Assembly (NCBI RefSeq): GCF_900142845.1
Contig: NZ_FSRU01000001.1
Coordinates: forward strand, 2,790,001 to 2,854,000
Origin: Paraburkholderia phenazinium
GTDB lineage: Bacteria; Pseudomonadota; Gammaproteobacteria; Burkholderiales; Burkholderiaceae
Reading direction: 5' to 3'
Length of the DNA: 64,000 bases
Below, in pieces: positions 16,918 to 24,442 of this stretch. Positions within the stretch are counted from its first letter, which is position 1, and each line of letters opens with the position of its first letter. Position numbers and translations under genes: made by a program. The notes beneath the pieces are model-generated. The model did no database searches, was not told the DNA's origin, and saw nothing but the letters and a program-made list of their open reading frames with translations.

Positions 16918-17640
16918 CTACTCGGCTGACTCGGCCGGCAAGTCCTCGACGCCGATCAGCCGGTAGCCGACACCGCTCTCCGTGACGATATGCTCGGGCT
17001 GCGCCGGGTCGCATTCCAGCTTCTGCCGCAGGTGCCCCATGTAAATGCGCAGGTAATGGAAGTTGTCGGCACGAGCCGGCCCCCACACTTCCTGGAAGAG
17101 CTGGTGATGCGTGAGCACCCGCCCCGGATGCCGCGCGAGTGCGGACAGCAAGCGGTATTCGATCGGGCTCAGATGAACGGTCTCGGTGCCGCGCACCACG
17201 CGTCGCTCGCCCAGATCGAGCGTGATCGTGCCGAAGCGAACCTGCGACAGCACGGAGCGGCCGCCGCGTGCCTGCCGGCGCAAATGCGCGCGGATTCGCG
17301 CCATCAGTTCCGGCAATCCGAATGGCTTGGTCAGGTAGTCGTCGGCGCCGGCGTCGAGTGCCTTTACCTTGTCTTCCTCGCGGCTGCGGCCGGACAGCAC
17401 GATCACAGGCACCGTCGACCACGCACGCAATTCGCGGATCATCTCCGTGCCGTCCATATCCGGCAGGCTGAGATCGGCGACCACCAGGTCGGGCCGCCGC
17501 GTGGCGGCCTGGGCCAGTCCCTGCAAACCCGTGCTGGCTTCGAAGACCGCCATGCCCTCTGCCTCCAGGGCAAACCGGACAACACGGCGAATATTTTTCT
17601 CGTCGTCGATCAGGACAACGGTCACAGTCGGCTCGGTCAT
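16918..17640 (-). CDS. KdpE-like OmpR-family response regulator without a linked kinase
   Basis: A 240-aa two-domain regulator. The receiver domain has the acidic pair DDEKN (about residue 12), the phosphoacceptor aspartate in VVADLSLPDMDG (about 56) and the lysine of LTKPFG (about 106). The C-terminal winged helix ends GVGYRLIG. Closest to KdpE in motif pattern (EKNIRRVVRFALEAEG). No kdpD or kdpFABC gene lies in this window. It is 293 bases downstream of the Nramp-type transporter on the same strand, behind a hairpin at 17898-17922, so it may or may not share its promoter. A reading-through frame to 18078 was rejected. Confidence 0.85.
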   Translation of the reverse strand: MTEPTVTVVLIDDEKNIRRVVRFALEAEGMAVFEASTGLQGLAQAATRRPDLVVADLSLPDMDGTEMIRELRAWSTVPVIVLSGRSREEDKVKALDAGADDYLTKPFGLPELMARIRAHLRRQARGGRSVLSQVRFGTITLDLGERRVVRGTETVHLSPIEYRLLSALARHPGRVLTHHQLFQEVWGPARADNFHYLRIYMGHLRQKLECDPAQPEHIVTESGVGYRLIGVEDLPAESAE

Positions 17641-17897
17641 GATGCGAAGCGAAGTCGACCGTGCCAGATCATCAAGTTCAAAACCAACCTCATTTTTATG
17701 AACGACATCACTCGACACCGGCCCGCAAGCCGTAGCGTCGCAACCTCTCTTTTCAGGTTGGCTAAATGTATAGCGCGATGCGAATAAAAATGTCGTAAAT
17801 CCGGCGTGATGGAACACAGGCAGACGCACTGACGCGACGCGCCAGGCCCTGGCACGCGGCCCTGCCCGGCTGAGTGCAGGCAGGCACCGCGTTGAGT

Positions 17898-17922
17898 GCA
17901 CGGCCGGGAGTCCGGACCGTGC
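17898..17922 (-). terminator. Hairpin after the Nramp-type transporter gene
   Basis: GCACGGCCGG and CCGGACCGTGC pair with one bulged base around a GAGT loop, starting 11 bases past the transporter stop on the minus strand. There is no T-tract, so termination is uncertain. The rest of 17641-17897 holds no gene and probably carries the regulator's promoter. Confidence 0.4.
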
Positions 17923-17933
17923 TGAGAGGCGAT

Positions 17934-19580
17934 TTACTTCAGGAGCGTCATCTGCACGACCTTCACGATCACCAGCGCGACGGCCAGCAGCAGGTAGCCG
18001 CGCAGCACCCCCATCCAGACACGCTTGCTCAGCGTGAGATTCGGCGGCGGCAGTTCGTCGAGCGGCGGCATGCGCCACGTGTCACGTGCGCCCTTCGGAT
18101 AGGCGTGGACGTCAACGTCCGCCGTTTCACGACGAAACCGCCGAAGCCCTGTCGTCGCAGCGTAGCCGAAGACGGCCAGCAGGGTGCCGCCCGCGAGCGT
18201 TTCCAGAATCGTTTCGCCCGTGATATCCGGGTACACCACTGAAGCGGTCAGGATGATGGACAGCATCACCAGCACCCAGACGACGGCGCCGGTAAACACG
18301 TTCAGCTTCTTCGAGTTGACCCACGGGCCGAGCACGGCCTTGTCGTTACACAGCAGCAGCAAAAACACGGTTGCGCTGGGCAGCAGAATGCCCGCGAGCG
18401 TCTGCACCGCTTCCGTCAGCAGGCCAAGCGGGCTGCCGGGAATCAGCACGATCGCCGCAGCAGCGGCAACAATGCCGAAGTACACCAGATAGAAACCCTT
18501 TGCATCCGACACATTGCGATGCAGCGAGTGACGGATCTTGAACACGTCGCCAATGGCATACGCGGTCGACAGCGATACCGCAGCCGCACCGATGATGGCG
18601 GCGTCGAACAGCGCAACAGCGAAGAGCACGGCCGAGGTGTGGCCCGCGTATTTCTCGAGGCCGGCGATCACGCCACCGGCATCCGTGAAATTGCCGAATT
18701 CAGGCTTGCCGGAGAAGAGCGCAGCGCAGAAGGCAATCATCGCCACCGCACCGATCAGCACGAACACGATGCCAATCCACAGGTCCGCTTTTTCATACTT
18801 CATGAAGCGCGGGGTGATGCGCTTGTCGACCACATAGCTCTGCTGGAAGAACAATTGCCACGGGGCGACCGTGGTGCCGACAATGCCGATGACCAGCAGC
18901 ATCACATCGCTCAGCTTCGAGTTGGCAGGCCAGTTCGGGATGAAGAAATCGCGCGTCATCTGCGCGACCGGCGGATGAATCGACACCAGCACCGGCACCA
19001 GTAGCAGGCTCAGCAGACACAGCACAACCGCGAAGCGTTCGAAGCGCCTGAAGTTACCTGTACTGACGGCCGCCATGGTCAACGCCGCGGCGATGCAAAC
19101 CCCGAGTATCTTGGAGACGCCGAAGAAGTCGAGCACAAACGTAATGCCGATGAACTCGGTCACGATGGTCAGCGCATTGAGGATGAACAGGTCGACGACG
19201 CTGAACGCCCCCCAGAATTTACCGAACCGTTCGAAGATGAGACGCGCGTGCCCGACGCCCGTCACTGCGCCCAGGCGCAGCACCATCTCCTGATTGACGA
19301 ACAGCACGGGGACCAGCAGCAGCATCGTCCATAGCAAGGTAGTGCCGTAGTTCTGACCTGCCTGGGTGTAGGTGCCGAAGGCGCCGGCATCGTTGTCCCC
19401 CACCATCACGATGAGGCCGGGACCGAGAATGGCCAGCAGGGTTCGGAAGCGCGCCCACCAGTTGGTGCGCGGCGCGGTGTCGTGATGCGCGATGGTCCCG
19501 AGCGCACCCTTGATGTCGCCAAGATGCGCGTCGTCGAGGACGGCGCTGCGTGGCGGTGAGACGTTGGATGGAGTCGACAT
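17934..19580 (-). CDS. Nramp-family divalent metal transporter with NRMT-like (magnesium-type) signature
   Basis: A 548-aa inner-membrane protein with about 11-12 hydrophobic segments. In the first helix the canonical Nramp DPGN is replaced by DNDAG (VMVGDNDAGAFGTY). In the sixth, the metal-selective MPH is replaced by APW (TTVAPWQLFFQQ). Loss of that methionine and histidine is the hallmark of Nramp-related magnesium transporters, so Mg2+ (possibly also Mn2+) import is more likely than iron uptake; this is inference. A long C-terminal cytosolic segment ends in one further helix. Upstream, on the same strand, are a hairpin and two short ORFs that look like a regulatory leader. Confidence 0.88.
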   Translation of the reverse strand: MSTPSNVSPPRSAVLDDAHLGDIKGALGTIAHHDTAPRTNWWARFRTLLAILGPGLIVMVGDNDAGAFGTYTQAGQNYGTTLLWTMLLLVPVLFVNQEMVLRLGAVTGVGHARLIFERFGKFWGAFSVVDLFILNALTIVTEFIGITFVLDFFGVSKILGVCIAAALTMAAVSTGNFRRFERFAVVLCLLSLLLVPVLVSIHPPVAQMTRDFFIPNWPANSKLSDVMLLVIGIVGTTVAPWQLFFQQSYVVDKRITPRFMKYEKADLWIGIVFVLIGAVAMIAFCAALFSGKPEFGNFTDAGGVIAGLEKYAGHTSAVLFAVALFDAAIIGAAAVSLSTAYAIGDVFKIRHSLHRNVSDAKGFYLVYFGIVAAAAAIVLIPGSPLGLLTEAVQTLAGILLPSATVFLLLLCNDKAVLGPWVNSKKLNVFTGAVVWVLVMLSIILTASVVYPDITGETILETLAGGTLLAVFGYAATTGLRRFRRETADVDVHAYPKGARDTWRMPPLDELPPPNLTLSKRVWMGVLRGYLLLAVALVIVKVVQMTLLK

Positions 19581-19630
19581 GTTGTTTTATTCCCCAAAGA
19601 CGGGTGATTGCAAAGAAAAGGCGCACCTCT

Positions 19631-19681
19631 GCCATACGTAAGGGCGTGCGTCGCCGAGCGACGACGTCGCTTGCGTATGGC
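19631..19681 (-). promoter_or_regulatory. Long stem-loop in the leader of the Nramp/NRMT gene
   Basis: GCCATACGTAAG and CTTGCGTATGGC form a 12-bp stem with one mismatch. Inside it GTCGC and GCGAC can form a second stem. On the minus strand it lies between the 46-aa ORF and the transporter start and is followed after about 10 bases by CTTTTCTTT. This layout suits an attenuator. Folding energy was not computed. Confidence 0.5.
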
Positions 19682-19698
19682 GGAAACAGCGCGAGAAA

Positions 19699-19839
19699 TT
19701 ACGAAAGGAGCGTCTTGAGACGCAGCCAGAACACGGCGAGTTTGCGCGGTTCGGGGGCGTGCAGCGCCAGCATGGCGTCGTAGTGGACGCGCGATTCCTG
19801 GACGTGCGGCAGTTGCGACAGGAGCAGACCGAAGTTCAT
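19699..19839 (-). CDS. 46-aa ORF in the Nramp/NRMT leader
   Basis: The frame begins MNFGLLLSQLPHVQESRVHY and ends RLKTLLS. A well-placed GGAGA seven bases before the ATG supports translation. It has no signal or membrane helix. It sits between a shorter upstream leader ORF (19929-20006) and the attenuator-like hairpin, so it may be a second leader peptide or a small protein co-expressed with the transporter. No family recognised. Confidence 0.5.
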   Translation of the reverse strand: MNFGLLLSQLPHVQESRVHYDAMLALHAPEPRKLAVFWLRLKTLLS

Positions 19840-19881
19840 GATATTTCTCCGAGCGTTTGGCTTAACGCGGTGTGCGGAAAG

Positions 19882-19901
19882 CCAGCCGACACGAAGGCTG
19901 G
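19882..19901 (-). promoter_or_regulatory. Short hairpin between the two leader ORFs
   Basis: CCAGCC and GGCTGG form a perfect 6-bp stem with an 8-base loop, starting 27 bases after the upstream leader ORF ends and about 40 bases before the 46-aa ORF starts. It could alternate with other structures in the leader; weak on its own. Confidence 0.3.
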
Positions 19902-19928
19902 GCGCATCCTGCGCGCAGCGACGACGGT

Positions 19929-20006
19929 CTACTCGCTTTCCTCAGACAAAGGGAAAGGACAAGCTAAAGATGAGCGGCATAAGGGATAACTGTCACTGTC
20001 CGGCAT
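19929..20006 (-). CDS. 25-aa leader peptide with acidic and proline residues upstream of the Nramp/NRMT gene
   Basis: A strong AAAGGAG stands five bases before the ATG. The peptide starts MPDSDSYP and ends PFPLSEESE, so prolines and acidic residues lie at both ends. It uses codons that are rare in this genome (two TTA, several AGT, TCT, TCA). The start resembles the enterobacterial MgtL leader in character, where acidic and proline residues make translation sensitive to low Mg2+. A gene this short would be missed by usual annotation. The link to Mg2+ is inference from the NRMT-like transporter downstream. Confidence 0.55.
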   Translation of the reverse strand: MPDSDSYPLCRSSLACPFPLSEESE

Positions 20007-20539
20007 GGGAGCTCCTTTTTTGGCAGACGTGCGCTGGCTACGCGCGTGTTTGTCCACGCGTCGATCCGCGCCTGCAAAACGAACAGGCGCAAACGGACAC
20101 GGCCGCGAGTGGGTGCTCGCGACACGGTGCCATAGGGACGCACGTCATCGTGGCGGCTCTATGGCGCTAATCAAGGTGCACGGAGAGGATTACTTCGGCG
20201 CGCACCGTCTGCCTGCTGGCAAGACGGCGGCTGAGAAAGGGAGCGCGGACGTCCTGCCGGTCAGGCAGCAAACAAATTCGAAGATCGACTACTGCTGGTG
20301 TCCAAGGCATTCGCCCCGTTTGTGAAGATGCCCGAATTTTAGGTGCGACTTAAATCCGAAGTCAATCGATTCGTTAAGCAGAGCCAAGATAATTTTCGGC
20401 CATCGCAGATTCTTTCCGAATCACAAGAAAAGAAAGGTCGATGCAAGATATAGCGAGGTGTCGAACCTGCGCCGCAGAAGCGTTCCCGCATGCTTTCGCG
20501 GAGGCGATTCGGAGCGCGATATTCATGTGGTTTTTTTAC
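20007..20539. other. Gene-poor stretch, probable 5' region of the Nramp/NRMT leader
   Basis: I found no credible gene in these 533 bases. Open frames on the plus strand are basic and low in hydrophobic residues. On the minus strand it should hold the promoter for the leader transcript of the transporter; no strong -35/-10 pair was found. The 20330-20460 part is relatively AT-rich. Confidence 0.4.
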
Positions 20540-20569
20540 TTGCCGGTTCGCGCAAGATGCGAATACAAT
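20540..20569 (+). promoter_or_regulatory. Sigma-70-type promoter for the rightward leader transcript
   Basis: TTGCCG at 20540-20545 and TACAAT at 20564-20569 are separated by 18 bases, a good match to the sigma-70 consensus. Transcription would begin near 20576, about 280 bases before the 85-aa gene, leaving a long structured leader. Confidence 0.6.
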
Positions 20570-20597
20570 CCGCCCGTCCCATCAAAAGGAGTCCCTC

Positions 20598-20663
20598 GTG
20601 GACGCAAGCTCTAGTAGTGGAAGTCCGATGCCGGCCCGTGCCGGCAGCACACACGCGAGATAG
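20598..20663 (+). CDS. 21-aa serine-rich leader ORF
   Basis: AAAAGGAG stands six bases before a GTG start, and the frame encodes a peptide beginning MDASSSSGSPMPARAG before a TAG. The serine run uses AGC, TCT, AGT and AGT, codons uncommon in this high-GC genome. A hairpin (TGCCGGC/TGCCGGCA, 20629-20646) falls inside the ORF. Its place just after a good promoter and before several hairpins fits a regulatory leader peptide. Confidence 0.5.
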   Translation: MDASSSSGSPMPARAGSTHAR

Positions 20664-20853
20664 CCGCCGCAGGATCCCTCCTTCGCCGCTAACTCGCTTC
20701 AGTCGGGTTAGCGCGCTTCATCTCTGACCGGTATTGCGCCGGTCCGTCAGCAGCACGCTCCCTTGTACGACCGCCTTTCGCAAGCTCGCTTGCGAGACGC
20801 CGTCACGTCTTCACACGTCGCCTGAGTTTTTCAGGCTGGACGGGGAGCAGCTT
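20664..20853 (+). promoter_or_regulatory. Structured leader with four hairpins before the 85-aa membrane protein
   Basis: Four inverted repeats follow one another: CGCTAAC/GTTAGCG (20687-20713), GACCGG/CCGGTC (20726-20744), TCGCAAGC/GCTTGCGA (20778-20795) and GCCTGA/TCAGGC with a GTTTT loop (20820-20836). The last ends 17 bases before the ATG of the next gene, close to its GGGGAG. I do not recognise a known riboswitch. The density of stems in 190 bases suggests cis-regulation. Confidence 0.5.
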
Positions 20854-21111
20854 ATGTTCGTCTATTCGTTTTTCAGCGCTGCCTGCAGCGCAGGGTTCGG
20901 CGCCCCGCTCCGCCGTGTCGCGGCCAGCACCGCCAAGCGGGTTGCGCGCGCCGCGCTGCGGGCGGTCTACGCCGGCAATCCATTGACACCTACCGGCTAC
21001 GCGATTCTGGCGATGACTGTTGTCGCCGTGGCGCTGGTCGCGCTGTTGTCCACCTGGTCTCTCGGTAACGAACTGGAGAGTGCGTTACGAGTGAGCTGGT
21101 GGTTCTCCTGA
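20854..21111 (+). CDS. 85-aa single-helix membrane protein
   Basis: A basic N-terminal half (with RRVAAS and AKRVARAALR) is followed by TGYAILAMTVVAVALVALLS, one clear transmembrane helix at about residues 50-69, and a short tail ending SWWFS. The ATG at 20854 has GGGGAG six bases upstream. The gene follows a promoter, a leader ORF and several hairpins, so its expression is probably controlled after initiation. No family recognised. It lies 89 bases before the OprB porin gene and is divergent from the Nramp/NRMT gene. Confidence 0.6.
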   Translation: MFVYSFFSAACSAGFGAPLRRVAASTAKRVARAALRAVYAGNPLTPTGYAILAMTVVAVALVALLSTWSLGNELESALRVSWWFS

Positions 21112-21200
21112 AACGGGGCAGATGCACGGCCCCTCTTTTGACACATTCGATCGATAAAACATCCAGGCGGCTACGCCGCGATAACTTCGCCCCACTCGCC

Positions 21201-22709
21201 ATGAAAAAGAATCTGAAAACCAAACTGCTGCTTTCCAGCGGACCCTTCAGTCTGAGCCTGTTGCTGTCGCTCGGAATCGTGCCGCCGGCGCTTGCCCAGG
21301 CGAGCAGCGACGCCACGCCTGCCCCTGCGGCCGGACAAAGCGACGCCCAACCGGCGGCCCCGGCCACCGCCGACAGCGCCGCGGCCAAACCGGACGCGAC
21401 GCCGCCCGCGCCGACCGGCTTTTGGGAGCGCTCAAACCTGCTCGGCGATATGGGCGGTCTGCGCCCCTGGCTCGGCAACTATGGTGTGAGCGTGGGTCTG
21501 CAGGAAACCAGCGAGTACCTGAACAACCTGTCGGGCGGCACGCGACGCGGTGGCGCGTACGATGGTCTGACGCAGATCGGTATCGGCGTGGATACGCAGA
21601 AGGCCTTCGGTCTGCCAGGCGGCATCTTCAACGTATCCGGTCTGCAGATTCACGGCAGCAATCTGAGCTCGCGCGGTCTTCAGACGTTGCAGGCCGCGAG
21701 CGGCATCGAGGCGAACGATGCCACGCGGCTGTGGGAGCTGTGGTATCAGCAGTCGCTGCTCGGCGGCAAGGTCGACATCAAGGTCGGCCAGCAGAGTCTC
21801 GACCAGGAATTCATGGTGAGCCAGTACGCCGCCACGTTCATGAATGCGACCTTCGGCTGGTCGGTTCTGCCGTCCGTCGATCTGCCTGCGGGCGGTCCGG
21901 CCTATCCACTGTCCTCGCTCGGTGCGCGTCTGCGGGTTACTCCTTCGGACAACTGGACAGTGCTCGCCGGCGTGTTCGACGGCAATCCCGCGGGCAATGG
22001 TGTGGGCGATCCGCAAACGCTAAACGCGCACGGCACGAACTTCAATCTGCATGACAGCGCGTTGTTCATCGGCGAAGTGCAATACGCGCTCAACCCGGCG
22101 CCGTCCGACCCGGCTGCAGCGAAGCCCACCGGCTTGCCCGGCACCTACAAGCTCGGCTTCTGGTACGACACGCAGCAGTTTCCTGATCAGGGCTTCGACA
22201 CCAACGGGCTGTCGCTCGCGAACCCGGCTAGCAACGGTATTGCGCAAAGCCATCGCGGCGACTACAGCTTCTACGCCGTGGCCGATCAGATGGTCTGGCG
22301 TCCGGGCGCCGACAGCCCGCAAGCAGTGGGCGTGTTCGCCCGCATCATGGGCGCGCCCGGCGACCGCAATCTGGTGGACCTCGGCATCAATGCAGGGGTG
22401 ACACTGAAAGCGCCGTTCAAGGGCCGCGACAACGACGTCGTCGGACTGGCGGTAGGTTACGCGCAGATTGGTTCGCACGCCCAGGATCTTGCGAGCGACA
22501 CCGCCGCCTACACGCCGGGCTACCCGTCGCGCAGCGCCGAGACCATCCTCGAAGCGACCTATCAGTATCAGGTCACGCCGTGGTGGCAACTGCAGGCGGA
22601 TTTCCAGTATGCGTTCCGGCCGGCTGGCGGCATTCCCAATCCGGAGAACCCGTCGCAACGCATCGGCAACGAAGCGATCGTGGGCCTGCGGACCAATATC
22701 ACGTTCTGA
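21201..22709 (+). CDS. oprB: OprB-family carbohydrate-selective porin
   Basis: A 502-aa outer-membrane porin. It has a signal peptide ending near ALA-QA, then an alanine/proline-rich linker (about residues 35-72). The OprB beta-barrel starts at FWERSNLLGDMGGLRPWLGNYG, the family's diagnostic opening, and ends in ITF with a terminal phenylalanine. OprB porins allow diffusion of glucose and other sugars. I chose the ATG at 21201 for its signal peptide; upstream in-frame codons give an unlikely start, and the ribosome-binding site is weak. A strong terminator follows. Confidence 0.9.
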   Translation: MKKNLKTKLLLSSGPFSLSLLLSLGIVPPALAQASSDATPAPAAGQSDAQPAAPATADSAAAKPDATPPAPTGFWERSNLLGDMGGLRPWLGNYGVSVGLQETSEYLNNLSGGTRRGGAYDGLTQIGIGVDTQKAFGLPGGIFNVSGLQIHGSNLSSRGLQTLQAASGIEANDATRLWELWYQQSLLGGKVDIKVGQQSLDQEFMVSQYAATFMNATFGWSVLPSVDLPAGGPAYPLSSLGARLRVTPSDNWTVLAGVFDGNPAGNGVGDPQTLNAHGTNFNLHDSALFIGEVQYALNPAPSDPAAAKPTGLPGTYKLGFWYDTQQFPDQGFDTNGLSLANPASNGIAQSHRGDYSFYAVADQMVWRPGADSPQAVGVFARIMGAPGDRNLVDLGINAGVTLKAPFKGRDNDVVGLAVGYAQIGSHAQDLASDTAAYTPGYPSRSAETILEATYQYQVTPWWQLQADFQYAFRPAGGIPNPENPSQRIGNEAIVGLRTNITF

Positions 22710-22715
22710 TGCATT

Positions 22716-22739
22716 GACTCGCCCGGAGACGGGCGAGTC
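22716..22739 (+). terminator. Terminator of the oprB gene
   Basis: GACTCGCCCG and CGGGCGAGTC form a perfect 10-bp stem with a GAGA tetraloop six bases after the stop codon. It is followed by CCTCGCTCTTTT, a modest U-tract. Confidence 0.75.
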
Positions 22740-22815
22740 CCTCGCTCTTTTCGCGACCTGGTTCGGCCTCTATACTCGGGACACAGAACGGCAACCCTGC
22801 CGTAGCGGAGTCCCG

Positions 22816-24417
22816 ATGCACTCACCGAAACTCGCCTGCTCCACCGGCGGCATGGTCACCAGTCCACACGCGCTGGCAAGCGTTGCCGGTCTCGACGTAT
22901 TGCGCGCCGGCGGCAATGCCATTGAAGCGGCCATCGCCATCGGCGCGGCGCTCGCCGTCACGTATCCGCATTTCACTGGTCTCGGCGGCGACGCGTTCTG
23001 GGTAATCGGCGACCGCGACGGCCTCTTGCGCACGGTATCGGGCATCGGCCAGGCGGCCGCCAGGCCACCGGCATTCGACACTGCCATCCCGCTGCGTGGA
23101 GCCGCTGCGACACTCACGAGCGCGGCGACCGTCGACACGTGGGATCAGGTCTACGCGATCAGCAAAACGTCATGGAAAGGGCAGCAGCCCTGGTCCGCGT
23201 TGTTCGACCGGGCGCTCGACTATGCGTCCAACGGTTTTCCCATCACGCCTTCGCAGCACTTCTGGCAGACCCTGCGCGCTGGCGAATTGAACGCTCTGCC
23301 CGGCTTCGCAAACACCTTTGCCCCGCAGGGCCGCATTCCGGCCGTCGCGGAACGCTTCGTCCAACCCGCGCTTGCACGCAGCCTCGAACGCATCGCCCGC
23401 TTCGGCGCCCGCGAGTTTTATGAGGGAGAACTGGCCGAGCGGATCGCACGAGGTCTGCGGGAAGCCGGTTCGCCGCTGACCCAGGCCGACCTCGCCAAAA
23501 CCCGCGCACGCGACGAGCCGCCTTTACGTGTCGCCTATCGGGGCGGCGAACTGGTGAGCATGCGGCCGCCCACGCAAGGCGTCACCACCTTGCAGATCAT
23601 GGGCACGCTCGAGCGCTTCGATTTCGGCTCGATCGTCGAAGGCAGCGCCGACTATTACCACCTGCTGGTCGAAGCGGTGAAATGCGCATTCATGGATCGC
23701 GACCGCTTCGTCTGCGACCCGGATTTCAAACCCGTGCCGGTCGACGACATGCTCGCGGCGGCCACCCTCGACGCGCACGCCCGCTCGATCAGCATGCACA
23801 CGGCGCGTCCGTGGCCCCATCTGTTCCGCCCCGGCGACACGGTGTTCATCGGCGCCACGGATCGGCACGGCCGCAGCGCCAGCGTCCTGCAAACTGTGTA
23901 TTTCGACTGGGGCAGCGGCGTGGTCGCGGGCGATACCGGCATTCTCTGGCACAACCGCGGCGCGTCGTTCAGTATCGACCCGGCGCATCACAACGCGTTA
24001 CAACCAGGCAAGCGGCCGTTCCACACGCTCAACCCGGGCATGTATCTGAAAGACGGCCGCCCGCATCTGCTGTTCGGCACGCAGGGCGCGGACGGTCAGC
24101 CGCAAACGCTCGCAGCGATTCTCACGCGCCTGATCGACTATGGCATGGACCCGCTCAGCGCTCTCGCCCGTCCGCGCTTTCTGCTCGGCAAGACCTTTTC
24201 GGATACGCGCGATGCGCTCAAGCTCGAAGAGGACGCCGGCCCCGACGTGTTCGCCGCGCTGGCGGCGCGCGGTCATGACGTGAGCGCGATCCCGGCGCAG
24301 AGTCCGCTCGCGGGTCACCCCGGCGCGCTACGGATCGACGCCGACGGCTCCGCATGCGGCGCGCACGATCCGCGTAGCGATGGCCGGGCGATGGGTGTGG
24401 ACGAACCAGCGCCTTGA
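22816..24417 (+). CDS. Gamma-glutamyltransferase family protein (Ntn hydrolase)
   Basis: A 533-aa enzyme. The N-terminal part shows ASVAGLDVLRAGGNAIEAAIA and YPHFTGLGGDAFWVI, conserved in gamma-glutamyltransferases. In this family a threonine at the start of the small subunit becomes the nucleophile after self-cleavage; here the candidate is the threonine of GDTVFIGATDRHG (about residue 340). No signal peptide is evident, so it may be cytosolic, unlike secreted GGT. Such cytosolic relatives act on diverse gamma-glutamyl or amide substrates. ATG at 22816 has GCGGAG five bases upstream. It is convergent with the GntR gene and may work with the ABC importer nearby. Confidence 0.82.
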   Translation: MHSPKLACSTGGMVTSPHALASVAGLDVLRAGGNAIEAAIAIGAALAVTYPHFTGLGGDAFWVIGDRDGLLRTVSGIGQAAARPPAFDTAIPLRGAAATLTSAATVDTWDQVYAISKTSWKGQQPWSALFDRALDYASNGFPITPSQHFWQTLRAGELNALPGFANTFAPQGRIPAVAERFVQPALARSLERIARFGAREFYEGELAERIARGLREAGSPLTQADLAKTRARDEPPLRVAYRGGELVSMRPPTQGVTTLQIMGTLERFDFGSIVEGSADYYHLLVEAVKCAFMDRDRFVCDPDFKPVPVDDMLAAATLDAHARSISMHTARPWPHLFRPGDTVFIGATDRHGRSASVLQTVYFDWGSGVVAGDTGILWHNRGASFSIDPAHHNALQPGKRPFHTLNPGMYLKDGRPHLLFGTQGADGQPQTLAAILTRLIDYGMDPLSALARPRFLLGKTFSDTRDALKLEEDAGPDVFAALAARGHDVSAIPAQSPLAGHPGALRIDADGSACGAHDPRSDGRAMGVDEPAP

Positions 24418-24442
24418 ACACAAGGTTGCGCGCGCATCCTTC

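Noticed and set aside
17641..18078. Upstream in-frame extension of the KdpE-like gene
   Set aside because: The added residues are low-complexity and overlap the Nramp gene; MTEPTVTVVLIDDE is the usual start.
20598..20853. Known riboswitch (guanidine-II, Mn yybP-ykoY, M-box)
   Set aside because: I looked for their conserved loops and found none; the hairpins do not fit any class I know.
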